Source of the DNA: Clostridia bacterium
GTDB taxonomy: Bacteria > Bacillota > Clostridia > Christensenellales > CAG-138
Direction of reading: 5' to 3'
Assembly (NCBI GenBank): GCA_017525875.1
Contig: JAFXSG010000002.1
Span: 1 to 41,613 of the forward strand
DNA: 41,613 nt
A model generated the notes under the pieces. The model saw nothing but the letters and a program-made list of their open reading frames with translations. It made no database searches and had not been told where the DNA came from. The translations under genes were made by a program, and so were the position numbers. How positions within the stretch are numbered: the stretch's first letter is position 1; the number at the start of each line of letters is the position of its first letter. Shown here one piece after another: positions 21,345 through 29,732 of this stretch.

Positions 21345-21356
21345 TCATTCCCACTC
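21345..21356 (-). other. guaA-3'-end-like sequence, possible attachment site
   Basis: On the minus strand GAGTGGGAATGA, preceded by ATC, encodes I-E-W-E-stop, the usual last residues of GMP synthase. The same short sequence is the known target of Tn5801-like integrases. The frame upstream is open for about 22 codons but is not GMP synthase. It may be an integration scar; chance cannot be excluded. Confidence 0.35.
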
Positions 21357-21615
21357 GATAGCCATTAAACAATTATGTTTACCGAATATTGTTCGTGCTA
21401 TCTGTATTGCCTTTGATTATTTGATAGATCCGTATTATCCTGCCTGTCACCCGCCCCATTATCGTTCTGTTATCACCGTTGATAACGGACGGCAGCGACT
21501 GTGGATAAATACAATGTTATTGTACTTAATTGACAACGAATCATCGGTTTATTGCAGTAAAGTAATGCGCAGGGATCCTCGCACTGTGCCGGCAAAGAAC
21601 CTGGATCCGCCGGGA

Positions 21616-22674
21616 TCAGATTTTCTTTCTGTTAGTGCTTTCTCCGAAGATGGGGCTTGAAAGTACAGAAACACGCCGATAGGGATGATCCGGGTGCTTG
21701 ATCCTCTCGTCAAGCGCTGCTGCTGAAAGCGTCCCTATTTCAGAGCTCTTTATCGACACGGTCGTCAGCGTAGGTTCGACGAGCGATGCCTCAGGAGAGC
21801 CGTCAAAACCGGTTACCATCACATCATCGGGAACACGGCATCCGATCTTTTTCAGCGCAGCTATCAGGTGGATCGCGATGTAATCGTTCGCGCAAACGAA
21901 GGCGTCAGGCATAAACGGCATTTTTCTGAGCTTTTCAATGTACCATGCCGAGTCGCCGTAATTATCGGAATCCTCATCCAATATCGAAATAGAGTCGTTC
22001 CACGTCATACCCTTCGTCATCAGTGCCGTTGCAAAGCCCGTCCAGCGTTCGAAAAAACTGTTGCAGTGTTCACTGTCTCCGACAAAACCGATTCGTTCCG
22101 CGCCGTTTTCAAACAGCTTGTCCATGAGGACGAACATGGCGGCGTAATTCTCCATGCTGACGAAATCGCAGTTGAGGATGGAGCGGCACACCCGCGCATA
22201 ACCGTCCACGAAAAGACATGGAATACCGAGGCCGGTGATCATATCCTGATAATCCCTGTTAAAAAGTTCTATGCAAAGGATCCCCGCTGTCTCGGCCAGA
22301 TCCAGCTGAGGCGGAAGCTTCCTTTGCAGGATCTCCTCTGTGGAGATCTCGAATACTTTCAAGGTGTATCCCAAACGGCTGATCTGGTCGGTAAAGCTCG
22401 TTATAAAATAAGCACCGAAATTATGGTTCAGAAGCTTATGCCGAGTCAGAAGCGATATGCTTTTATCATGCTTAGCAGGCTGGTTGCTGTCCGGGATAAC
22501 AGCGCTGATTTCACCGGGAAAACGGCCGTAACCGAGTTCACGGGCGGTCTCAATAACGAGCCTTTTTGTTGCCTCCGGGACGTTGCTGTGACCGTTGAAT
22601 ACCTTGGACACAGTGTTCCGACATAAACCGCAGCTGTTTGCAATATCTTGTAACGTCACTCTCTTTTTGGGCAT
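21616..22674 (-). CDS. LacI-family repressor of the fructan locus
   Basis: A 352-aa regulator. The N-terminal HTH/hinge (2-55) has VTLQDIANSCGLCRNTVSKVFNG, with the family's recognition helix. The effector domain resembles the periplasmic-binding fold: IGFVGDSEHC, AFVCANDYIAIHLIAAL and VTGFDGSPEASLVEPTLTTV are typical LacI signatures. ATG 22674 is chosen because AGGAG lies eight bases upstream; a GTG three codons earlier overlaps that site. It is divergent from the transport/hydrolase operon and shares its 310-bp control region. A fructo-oligosaccharide or sucrose is the expected inducer, by context only. Confidence 0.9.
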   Translation of the reverse strand: MPKKRVTLQDIANSCGLCRNTVSKVFNGHSNVPEATKRLVIETARELGYGRFPGEISAVIPDSNQPAKHDKSISLLTRHKLLNHNFGAYFITSFTDQISRLGYTLKVFEISTEEILQRKLPPQLDLAETAGILCIELFNRDYQDMITGLGIPCLFVDGYARVCRSILNCDFVSMENYAAMFVLMDKLFENGAERIGFVGDSEHCNSFFERWTGFATALMTKGMTWNDSISILDEDSDNYGDSAWYIEKLRKMPFMPDAFVCANDYIAIHLIAALKKIGCRVPDDVMVTGFDGSPEASLVEPTLTTVSIKSSEIGTLSAAALDERIKHPDHPYRRVSVLSSPIFGESTNRKKI

Positions 22675-22698
22675 TTTGCGCACTCCTACATAAACTAT

Positions 22699-22709
22699 TG
22701 TAAACTATA
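22699..22709. promoter_or_regulatory. Candidate repressor half-site near lacI
   Basis: TGTAAACTATA, part of a tandem TAAACTATTG-TAAACTATAC. It is the reverse complement of 22888-22898 on the operon side. Lying 25 bases before the lacI start, it could serve autoregulation. Confidence 0.45.
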
Positions 22710-22765
22710 CCACAGTATCAAATGAAAATCAATAAGCATCGAACGATGATATACTTAAGTTGTCG

Positions 22766-22782
22766 ATGTGCAAAATGCACAT
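22766..22782. promoter_or_regulatory. 17-base palindrome in the control region
   Basis: ATGTGCA-AAA-TGCACAT is perfect, 37 bases upstream of the operon's -35 box. A related inverted pair GCACA-AA-TGTGC lies at 22903-22914. It looks like an operator for a dimeric regulator. Confidence 0.6.
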
Positions 22783-22818
22783 ATTTGCAAAATATGCCAA
22801 CAAATGTTCAATATACTA

Positions 22819-22846
22819 TTGACATTTTAAAACTGATATGTATAAT
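22819..22846 (+). promoter_or_regulatory. Promoter of the fructan operon
   Basis: TTGACA (22819-22824), 16 bases, TATAAT (22841-22846). Both boxes are perfect consensus. The repeated motif TATAGTTTACA (22888-22898) lies about 42 bases downstream of the -10, suitable for roadblock repression. Confidence 0.9.
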
Positions 22847-22887
22847 GAAATTGGCATACAGTAAATATGTTGGGCTATTATCCCAAT

Positions 22888-22898
22888 TATAGTTTACA
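22888..22898. promoter_or_regulatory. Candidate repressor site in the operon leader
   Basis: TATAGTTTACA, the inverted copy of 22699-22709. The shared 11-mer on both sides of the divergent control region suggests a LacI-family operator. Confidence 0.45.
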
Positions 22899-22984
22899 TT
22901 ATGCACAAATGTGCTGAATCTGATTGTGATTCGGAGAGCCGCCGGCGCTCCATGAACATAAAAACAAAGGAGGATACAGGAAGT

Positions 22985-24139
22985 ATGTCAGAAGTCATCC
23001 TGAAGGGACTGAAAAAGGTCTATGACAACAAGGTGACCGCCGTCCATGATGTGAATCTCCATATTGCGGACAAGGAATTCATCGTGCTTGTCGGACCTTC
23101 CGGATGTGGCAAATCCACCACGCTTCGCATGGTGGCGGGTCTTGAGGAGATCTCCGACGGCGAGCTCTACATTGATGGGAGACTTGTCAACGAAGTCGCG
23201 CCGAAGGACCGCGATATTGCGATGGTTTTCCAGAACTATGCGCTTTATCCCCACATGACGGTTTTCGACAATCTGGCGTTTGCGCTCAAGCTCCGCAAAA
23301 CGCCGAAGGACGAGATCAAACGAAAGGTACAGGAGGTCGCGGAGATCCTCGACATCACCCAGTACCTCGAGCGCAAACCCAAGGCTCTTTCCGGCGGTCA
23401 GCGTCAGCGCGTCGCGATCGGCCGCGCCATGGTCCGCGACCCGAAGGTCTTCTTGATGGACGAGCCTTTGTCGAACCTTGACGCCAAGCTCCGTAACCAG
23501 ATGCGTGCCGAAATCATCAAGCTCCGTTCACGCATCAATACCACCTTCATGTATGTTACCCATGATCAGACTGAGGCAATGACTCTCGGCGACCGCATCG
23601 TGATCATGAAGGACGGCTATGTCAACCAGATCGGCACCCCTCAGGAAGTGTTCAATAAACCCGTCAATCTCTTTGTCGCCGGCTTTATCGGAATGCCTGT
23701 TATGAACTTTTTCGATAACTGCAAGCTCGTTGAGGAGGGCGGGATTTTCTATGCCGAGATCCGGGGCGTCCGGTTTGAGCTTTCGGAGTTCCAGCAGAAA
23801 GCGCTGAAGCAAAACGGCGTAAAGTCCTGCGATATCGTCGCCGGCATCAGGCCTCAGCACGTAACGGTAGGCGAAGGCGAACTGACTGCCAAGATCGAGG
23901 TTTCCGAGATGATGGGAAGCGAATACAACATCCACGCCCGCTGCGAAGGCGATGAAGTCGTAATGCTTATCCCGACCGTCGACCTGACGACCGACGTTTC
24001 CATGGGCAAGACGATCAATTTCACAACAAGACCCAACCTGATCCAGCTCTTCGATAAGGAAACCGGTCACAACCTTATTTGGTATGATGACGAGTCCGCG
24101 AAGAATGATGCTCCAGTTTGCAAATCCTATAATTTCTGA
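22985..24139 (+). CDS. msmX: MsmX/UgpC-type sugar ABC transporter ATPase
   Basis: A 384-aa cytoplasmic ATPase that energizes the two permeases downstream. Walker A is GPSGCGKST (37-45), Q-loop VFQNYALYPHMTV, signature LSGGQRQRVAIGRAM and Walker B VFLMDEPLSNLD, with the H-loop in YVTHDQTEAM. The C-terminal ~140 residues are the TOBE/MOE-type regulatory domain typical of MalK/MsmX. ATG 22985 is chosen by similarity and the AAAGGAGG site 11 bases upstream; the frame is open back to 22901 without a ribosome site. MsmX-like ATPases often sit away from the transporters they serve, so a copy heading the operon is notable. Confidence 0.93.
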   Translation: MSEVILKGLKKVYDNKVTAVHDVNLHIADKEFIVLVGPSGCGKSTTLRMVAGLEEISDGELYIDGRLVNEVAPKDRDIAMVFQNYALYPHMTVFDNLAFALKLRKTPKDEIKRKVQEVAEILDITQYLERKPKALSGGQRQRVAIGRAMVRDPKVFLMDEPLSNLDAKLRNQMRAEIIKLRSRINTTFMYVTHDQTEAMTLGDRIVIMKDGYVNQIGTPQEVFNKPVNLFVAGFIGMPVMNFFDNCKLVEEGGIFYAEIRGVRFELSEFQQKALKQNGVKSCDIVAGIRPQHVTVGEGELTAKIEVSEMMGSEYNIHARCEGDEVVMLIPTVDLTTDVSMGKTINFTTRPNLIQLFDKETGHNLIWYDDESAKNDAPVCKSYNF

Positions 24140-24164
24140 TAATTAACGAACAGGAGGATTGACT

Positions 24165-25133
24165 ATGGAAGCAAATAGCGCAAACAAGACGCTTGTTTCC
24201 CGAACCAAGGATCCTCTCGCGAGTACGCGAAGGCTTCGCAAGTTTAAGGAAAACGCGCCTTTCCTGTTGATGATCTTCCCTGCCGTGCTGGTCGTATTCC
24301 TTTTCAACTATCTGCCAATCTACGGCGTCCTGATCGCATTTCAGGACTTCATGCCCGGCGATAAGATCCTTTCGAGCAGCACTATATGGGTTGGATTTGA
24401 AAACTTCAAGCGGTTCTTCTCCGATCCGCAGTTCTGGCCGCTGATGAAGAACACCTTCCTCATCTGTATTTACGGCTTTATAATCGGTTTCCCGCTGCCG
24501 ATCATTATTTCCCTAATGCTGAACGCGCTAAAGGGCAAAAAGACGGCTAAGTTTCTTCAGACGATATTCACAGCTCCCCATTTCATCTCGCTGGTCGTCC
24601 TGGTCGGTATGCTGACCCTGTTCTTCGGTCGTTACGGTCTCGTAAACAACATCGTAGCGCATGCCGGAGGCGAGAGGTATTCGTACTTCCTGGAAACATC
24701 GGCTTTCAGACCATTGTACATCTTGTCAAGCAACTGGCAGGATTTCGGCTGGAGCGCGGTCATATACATAGCGGCGCTGTCGAACGTCGATCCTCAGCAG
24801 CATGAGGCGGCAATACTTGACGGTGCGACGAGGTTTCAGCGCGTCATTCACGTTGACTTACCGGCGATAATGCCGATGATAAGCGTCATGCTGATCATGT
24901 CCATCGGCGGACTTATGGGCGTCGGTTATGAAAAGGCGCTGCTCATGCAGACCGATGGCAACCTTGCTGTCAGTGAGCTCGTTTCCACCTATGTGTACAA
25001 ACGAGGCCTTACCGGTGTTCCCGATCAGGCATACGCAACGGCTATCGGTTTGTTCAACTCTATCATCAACGTCGTTCTTCTGGTGATTGCTAACACGACC
25101 TCAAAGCGATTCTCAGAGAACTCACTGTGGTAA
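24165..25133 (+). CDS. Carbohydrate ABC transporter permease, LplB type
   Basis: A 322-aa inner-membrane permease with about six transmembrane segments, the first near residues 34-54 (APFLLMIFPAVLVVFLFNYL). The EAA loop that contacts the ATPase is HEAAILDGATRFQRVIHVDLP. The sequence resembles LplB-type permeases for oligo- and polysaccharides (for example IWVGFENFKRFFSDPQFW, then LSSNWQDFGWSAVIYIAAL). ATG 24165 has GGAGG seven bases upstream; a TTG six bases earlier is in frame but overlaps that site. It is second in the operon. Confidence 0.93.
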   Translation: MEANSANKTLVSRTKDPLASTRRLRKFKENAPFLLMIFPAVLVVFLFNYLPIYGVLIAFQDFMPGDKILSSSTIWVGFENFKRFFSDPQFWPLMKNTFLICIYGFIIGFPLPIIISLMLNALKGKKTAKFLQTIFTAPHFISLVVLVGMLTLFFGRYGLVNNIVAHAGGERYSYFLETSAFRPLYILSSNWQDFGWSAVIYIAALSNVDPQQHEAAILDGATRFQRVIHVDLPAIMPMISVMLIMSIGGLMGVGYEKALLMQTDGNLAVSELVSTYVYKRGLTGVPDQAYATAIGLFNSIINVVLLVIANTTSKRFSENSLW

Positions 25134-25146
25134 GGAGGGCGCAACT

Positions 25147-26049
25147 ATGGCAAAGCTGAAAAAGAAAAACGCTCTTCGGGATACAGTCGGCGATAAAGTC
25201 TTTTATGCGATCAACGCATTCTTCCTCGCGCTTGTTGCCCTGATAATCCTGTATCCGCTGTACTTTATAATCATTGCAGCTATCTCCGATCCCGACGCGG
25301 TTCTTGCGGGCGAGGTCGTACTCTACCCCGTGAAGCTCAACTTTGACGGATTTGTGAAGATAATGCAGCGCTCCGACGTCTGGAGGGGCTATCTGAACAC
25401 CATTATCTACACCGGACTCACCGTTATCCTCTCACTGATCGTGACCATACCCGCCGGTTGGGCGCTTTCCAGGAAGACCCTTCCGGGCAAGAAGTTGTTC
25501 ATGATCTACTTCATAATCCCGATGTTCTTCGGCGGCGGTCTTATCCCGTTCTATAATGTCATGAGGTCATTGGGACTGGTGAACACAATGTGGGCGGTCA
25601 TCCTGCCGTCGATACTCTCGGTATGGAACCTGTTTATGACGAAGACCTTCTTTGAGTCGAGCATTCCGAACGGTCTCATCGAGGCCGCCAAGATCGACGG
25701 CGCGGGGCAGTTCAGGATCTTCGCCTCTCTGGTTATTCCGCTTTCAAAGGCGGTCATCGCGGTCATGGCTCTCTACTACGCAGTAGGCCAGTGGAACAGC
25801 TACTTCAATGCCATGATTTTCCTGCAGGATGAGACCATGTATCCCCTGCAGCTCGTTCTTAAGGAGATCCTCATCGCTTCCGAGAGCACAGTCGGCGGCA
25901 GCGGCGAGACTATCCTTCAGCAGTACCGTCTGGCTAACCAGATCAAGTACGTTTCAGTTATCGTTTCGAGCCTGCCCGTCCTATGCCTGTACCCCTTCGT
26001 TCAGAAGTACTTCGCTCAGGGCGTTATGATCGGCTCGCTCAAGGAATAA
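25147..26049 (+). CDS. Carbohydrate ABC transporter permease, YtcP/AraQ type
   Basis: A 300-aa permease, partner of the preceding one. Six predicted membrane segments start at residues about 17-40 (AFFLALVALIILYPLYFIII). The EAA loop is IEAAKIDGAGQFRIFASLVIPLSK. FFGGGLIPFYN and QWNSYFNAMIFL are typical of the YtcP clade that pairs with LplB-type permeases. ATG 25147 has AAGGAGG eight bases upstream, 13 bases after the previous stop. Confidence 0.93.
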   Translation: MAKLKKKNALRDTVGDKVFYAINAFFLALVALIILYPLYFIIIAAISDPDAVLAGEVVLYPVKLNFDGFVKIMQRSDVWRGYLNTIIYTGLTVILSLIVTIPAGWALSRKTLPGKKLFMIYFIIPMFFGGGLIPFYNVMRSLGLVNTMWAVILPSILSVWNLFMTKTFFESSIPNGLIEAAKIDGAGQFRIFASLVIPLSKAVIAVMALYYAVGQWNSYFNAMIFLQDETMYPLQLVLKEILIASESTVGGSGETILQQYRLANQIKYVSVIVSSLPVLCLYPFVQKYFAQGVMIGSLKE

Positions 26050-26071
26050 CAAGTTTTTATAGGAGGACAGT

Positions 26072-27754
26072 ATGAAAAGAATAATTGCAGTATTGCTCAT
26101 CGCAGCTATGGCGCTCTCGCTTGCAGCCTGCGGAAGCAGCGGTTCCAATAAGCAGAACAGCCATGGCGTTGAAAAGCTTGTCAGCGATTACGGCTTCCAG
26201 TGGACCGACACTTCAAAACCCATTCTCAACGCACAGGGTGCGAAAGATCTTACCTTCACGGTCTATTCCTCAAAGAACGCGTCCGCGCTCGACTACAACG
26301 ACATGAAGATCATGCAGGATCTTTATGAGCAGACAAATGTTTTCGTAACGTGGGAAAACGTATCCGAGTCAGTTTACTCTCAGCAAAAGAACCTTATCTT
26401 CGGCAATGCGGACAACCGTCCCGACGCCATCTACCACGCAGGCATGGGCGCGGGCGAGATCATCAAGTACGCGAAGCGCAAGGTGCTGCTTCCCATCAGC
26501 GATTATCTCGAATATATGCCCAATTTCTCAAAGCTTCTCGAGGAGCGTCCCGACATCAAGAAGCAGCTTGAAAATGTTGAGGACGGCAAGATCTACTCCC
26601 TGCCGCGCATAGAGGAGATGGGCCTTCTCCAGAACCCCAACATTCTCTTCCTGAACAGGGCATGGACGGAAGCCGCCATAGCTGCCGGCGCTGTATCCGG
26701 CCTTTCAGCAGCCGACCTCAAGGACGGCCTTGCCCTTACCTCCGCGCAGATGGAAGCACTGCTCAGGTATTTCCGCGATAACGACATGAACGGCAACGGC
26801 AACGTCGGCGACGAGCGTCCCCTGAGCTTTGTTTACAACAACTGGCAGGGCAATCAGTGCGACCTCTACGGTATGTTCGGCCTTAACGATAACCTCGAGC
26901 ATCGCGTGATCGTCGACGGAAAGGTAACGTACACCGTTCAGGACGAGCGCTTCAAGGAAGCTACCAACTTTATCGCCAATTGGGTCAAGGAGGGTTATAT
27001 CGACAAGGTCTCCTTCGAACAGTCCCAGGACAACTTCCTCGCCAACGGAAAGGGCCTTGAGACCTACGGCGCGTTCTACTGGTGGGAGAGCGAGACCGTC
27101 GTCTCCAATCCCGAGAACTACATCACCTGCGCCCCCATAATAGGGCCGAACGGCGATCAGACCGTCTGCATCTCCAATAATCCCGAGGTCGGCACCGGCG
27201 AGCTGATTATTTTCGCCGACTGCCCCAACTTCGAGGTGCTGCTTGCCTACTTCGATCGCTACTACGATCCTGTCATCTCCGCGCAGATCAACTACGGCCC
27301 CATCGGTATCGTCTATGAAGAAGAGCGCGACGCGAACGGCATGCTCGTTCAGAAGCCCATCCCCGAAGGCATCACTTCGGATGAGCTCCGCCTCCAGAAC
27401 GCTCCTCTCGGGATTATTTACCTTTCCGATTACGCATGGAACAACGTCGTCAATATGGAGCCCCGCGCCAAGCTTCGTCTTGAGCGCCTGACCGCTTTCG
27501 TCACTCCCTATATGCCGACGAATACAAAGCCATTCCCGAACCTTCAGTTCACCCTTGAAGAACTGAACACTCTCGCAAACTATGAGACTAATTTCAATGA
27601 TTATGTCCGTACCAACCTGATCCGCTGGCTGCTTGGCGGAGGTGTTTCGGATTCCGAGTGGACAAGCTTCCAGAATGAGCTTTCCGGCAAGGTCAACATT
27701 GAAGGTCTAAAGAAAGTATATCAGGACGCATACGACAGGTTCGCCGCAAACTGA
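26072..27754 (+). CDS. Extracellular sugar-binding lipoprotein, LplA type
   Basis: A 560-aa solute-binding lipoprotein for the transporter. The lipobox is SLAAC (Cys20). The mature protein is long, as in LplA-like binding proteins for oligosaccharides. Recognizable parts are LTFTVYSSKNASAL, the early binding-lobe strand, and FRDNDMNGNGNVGDERPLSF, an EF-hand-like calcium loop common in this group. IWVKEGYIDKV-type and AQINYGPIGIVYE segments belong to the C-terminal lobe. AGGAGG lies just upstream of ATG 26072. Highly GC-ending codons suggest strong expression. Confidence 0.9.
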   Translation: MKRIIAVLLIAAMALSLAACGSSGSNKQNSHGVEKLVSDYGFQWTDTSKPILNAQGAKDLTFTVYSSKNASALDYNDMKIMQDLYEQTNVFVTWENVSESVYSQQKNLIFGNADNRPDAIYHAGMGAGEIIKYAKRKVLLPISDYLEYMPNFSKLLEERPDIKKQLENVEDGKIYSLPRIEEMGLLQNPNILFLNRAWTEAAIAAGAVSGLSAADLKDGLALTSAQMEALLRYFRDNDMNGNGNVGDERPLSFVYNNWQGNQCDLYGMFGLNDNLEHRVIVDGKVTYTVQDERFKEATNFIANWVKEGYIDKVSFEQSQDNFLANGKGLETYGAFYWWESETVVSNPENYITCAPIIGPNGDQTVCISNNPEVGTGELIIFADCPNFEVLLAYFDRYYDPVISAQINYGPIGIVYEEERDANGMLVQKPIPEGITSDELRLQNAPLGIIYLSDYAWNNVVNMEPRAKLRLERLTAFVTPYMPTNTKPFPNLQFTLEELNTLANYETNFNDYVRTNLIRWLLGGGVSDSEWTSFQNELSGKVNIEGLKKVYQDAYDRFAAN

Positions 27755-27775
27755 TGAACTTCGGAGGAAATAAAA

Positions 27776-29614
27776 ATGAGCATTACTAAAAAAATCCTTG
27801 CTTTTGCTGTCGCGCTCGTGTTCGTATTTATCGTTGCTGCCTGCAGCGGCAATAACAACACGGGTGACAATACCAAGCCCACTATATCCGGCGTGAAGGA
27901 TATGACCGTAGAGGCTGGCTCTTCCATTGATGTGCTCGAGGGCGTGACCGCTTCCGATAAGGAGGACGGCGACCTTACATCGATGATAACCATTGAGTCA
28001 AGCCCCGCGCTGACCTTCTCCAACGGAAAAGCGACCCCCGCCAACGCAGGCGATTATGAGCTCGTCTATTCCGTTACCGATAAGGCCGGTGAGACCGCGG
28101 AGGCCTACGCTACACTGACCGTTACCCGTCAGACTGCCGAGGCGGTCCTTTACAGGGAATTCGATTTCTCCACCCGTGAAGTCACCGACGCTCACGGCTG
28201 GGAAGCCCGTATCGGCGAAAGCGCGAACGCATCCGGTGAGCTCAAGCTCGGCGCGTATGTGTTCGACATCACGAATCCCGGCGACGGAGACGGAGCCATT
28301 CAGCTCGCAAAGCCCGGTCTTGCCCTTAAGGAAGCGGATTATCGTATAAAGATCTGGGCAAAGTCCTCCGCCGACACCTACTGCCACCTCCTCGTTCGCG
28401 ATGAAAACGCCGAGGGCTGGGCTACCTACGCCGGCGCGTTCAACGTCCGCATCGGTCAGGAGATCGCTCCCATAGAGATCAACTTTTCCTCCGGCGGCGA
28501 GGGCAGCGCTGAGATCCTTCTGAATCTCGGCAAGATCACTCCAAATCCCGATAACCCCGACGATACTACTCCCGAAAACTTCACCGTGACCATTGATAAG
28601 GTTGAGATCTACGAGATCTCCGGTGAGGAGAACGAAGCACCGCTCTACAACGCCGATTTCACGACAGGTAACGGTCTCACTGTGGAAGCCGGAGACGGCG
28701 CTGCTGCGGAAGCGAGCTTTGATGGTGACGCGGCTGTCGCGACCATCACCGCTTATCCCACCGAGGGCGGCGTATGGAGCATCAAAGCCAATCTCGGCCT
28801 CGGCGATCTCGCGATCGAGAACGGTGCGAAGTATTACTATCGCTTTACCATGAACGCCGCGAACGGTCAGGAGGGCGAGTGCCTCGTCGAGAGTGAATCA
28901 ATGTATCATGAGGCTCGTGTACACTTCAACGGCGTCAACGCTCCCGCCGGTGAGGACGTGGTCATATCCGGCACCTTCACTGCCGACCGCGACATAAACG
29001 ATCCCGTTATCCGCCTCCAGATCGGTAATCCGATGAACGGCGCAGCCGATAACGTCATTCGCTTTACCAATGTAGAGTTCGGTAAACTCGAGGGCGACAA
29101 GGAAGTCAGCAAGATCATTGATAAATTTATCGCTTTCGGCAACGGCACTCCCAACGCGGAAAATCCTGACATCCCCTGGACGACCTTCAACGGCACCGAC
29201 GAGGATAACGATCTCGGCGTTGGCACTATCTGGGCTGAGAACGGCAGCTTCTTCTACCGCATCGATCAGGGCGGTGTGACCGACTGGCACAACAAACTCA
29301 TCTGCGGTTACGGCGAGAATCCGCTCACCCTTGAGGCGGACAGTTATTATACCGTCGAGATCAAGGTGAAAGCGACGAAGCCGGTCTCCTGCGGCGTGTT
29401 CCTCAATCCGCTGGGCGGCTGGGATCCCCGTATCTCCGAAGGCATGGACATCACTACCGAGGAGCAGACCTTCACCTTTACCACGACCGATACCTTCATT
29501 ACCGACATGAACTTCGAGCTCCTGTTCCAGTTCGGCTCTAACGAGACCGCCGCTCTGGGCGAGGTCACGATCGAGTTCATCAGCATCACCATCTATCAGA
29601 TGAAAGTAATGTAA
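27776..29614 (+). CDS. Surface lipoprotein with Ig-like and three CBM-like domains
   Basis: A 612-aa predicted lipoprotein. The lipobox is IVAAC (Cys23), followed by a short linker. Residues about 33-115 form an Ig-like/DUF5011-type domain (KPTISGVKDMTVEAG, TASDKEDGDLTS). Three beta-sandwich modules of the CBM4/9 style follow, at about 125-278, 288-430 and 440-610. Each opens with an aromatic strand (EFDFSTREV, YNADFTTGN, WTTFNGTD), contains a YYxV/YRIKI-type strand and ends in a conserved-looking final strand (VTIDKVEIYEI, VIRFTNVEFGKL, VTIEFISITIY). No catalytic motif is seen. Between the binding protein and the GH32 enzyme, its likely job is to hold fructan at the cell surface. GGAGG precedes ATG 27776. 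Confidence 0.8.
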   Translation: MSITKKILAFAVALVFVFIVAACSGNNNTGDNTKPTISGVKDMTVEAGSSIDVLEGVTASDKEDGDLTSMITIESSPALTFSNGKATPANAGDYELVYSVTDKAGETAEAYATLTVTRQTAEAVLYREFDFSTREVTDAHGWEARIGESANASGELKLGAYVFDITNPGDGDGAIQLAKPGLALKEADYRIKIWAKSSADTYCHLLVRDENAEGWATYAGAFNVRIGQEIAPIEINFSSGGEGSAEILLNLGKITPNPDNPDDTTPENFTVTIDKVEIYEISGEENEAPLYNADFTTGNGLTVEAGDGAAAEASFDGDAAVATITAYPTEGGVWSIKANLGLGDLAIENGAKYYYRFTMNAANGQEGECLVESESMYHEARVHFNGVNAPAGEDVVISGTFTADRDINDPVIRLQIGNPMNGAADNVIRFTNVEFGKLEGDKEVSKIIDKFIAFGNGTPNAENPDIPWTTFNGTDEDNDLGVGTIWAENGSFFYRIDQGGVTDWHNKLICGYGENPLTLEADSYYTVEIKVKATKPVSCGVFLNPLGGWDPRISEGMDITTEEQTFTFTTTDTFITDMNFELLFQFGSNETAALGEVTIEFISITIYQMKVM

Positions 29615-29624
29615 GACTTCTTTT

Positions 29625-29691
29625 GCGGGACTGCAGCGCGGCTCTTCCGACCGAACAGCAGGGCATGGATCCCGCCGTGAGGCAGTCCCGC
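29625..29691. other. Intercistronic long-range hairpin
   Basis: GCGGGACTGC (29625-29634) pairs with GCAGTCCCGC (29682-29691). It lies between the CBM lipoprotein and the surface GH32 gene and lacks a T-run, so it more likely stabilizes or segments the mRNA than terminates it. Confidence 0.55.
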
Positions 29692-29732
29692 AGATCTTAC
29701 AATGATCATCAGGCAATTTGGAGGCTTTGATT

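Larger units (their letters stand above)
20488..21615. other. Long gene-poor interval at the right side of element 1
   Basis: No convincing gene. It holds a -10-like TATAAT (minus strand, 20519-20514) before the leader peptide, a region rich in A/T runs (20560-20680), an unsupported minus-strand open frame (20719-21006), a hairpin terminator (21152-21186) and a sequence like the end of guaA (21345-21356). The element's right end should lie in this interval. Confidence 0.5.
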
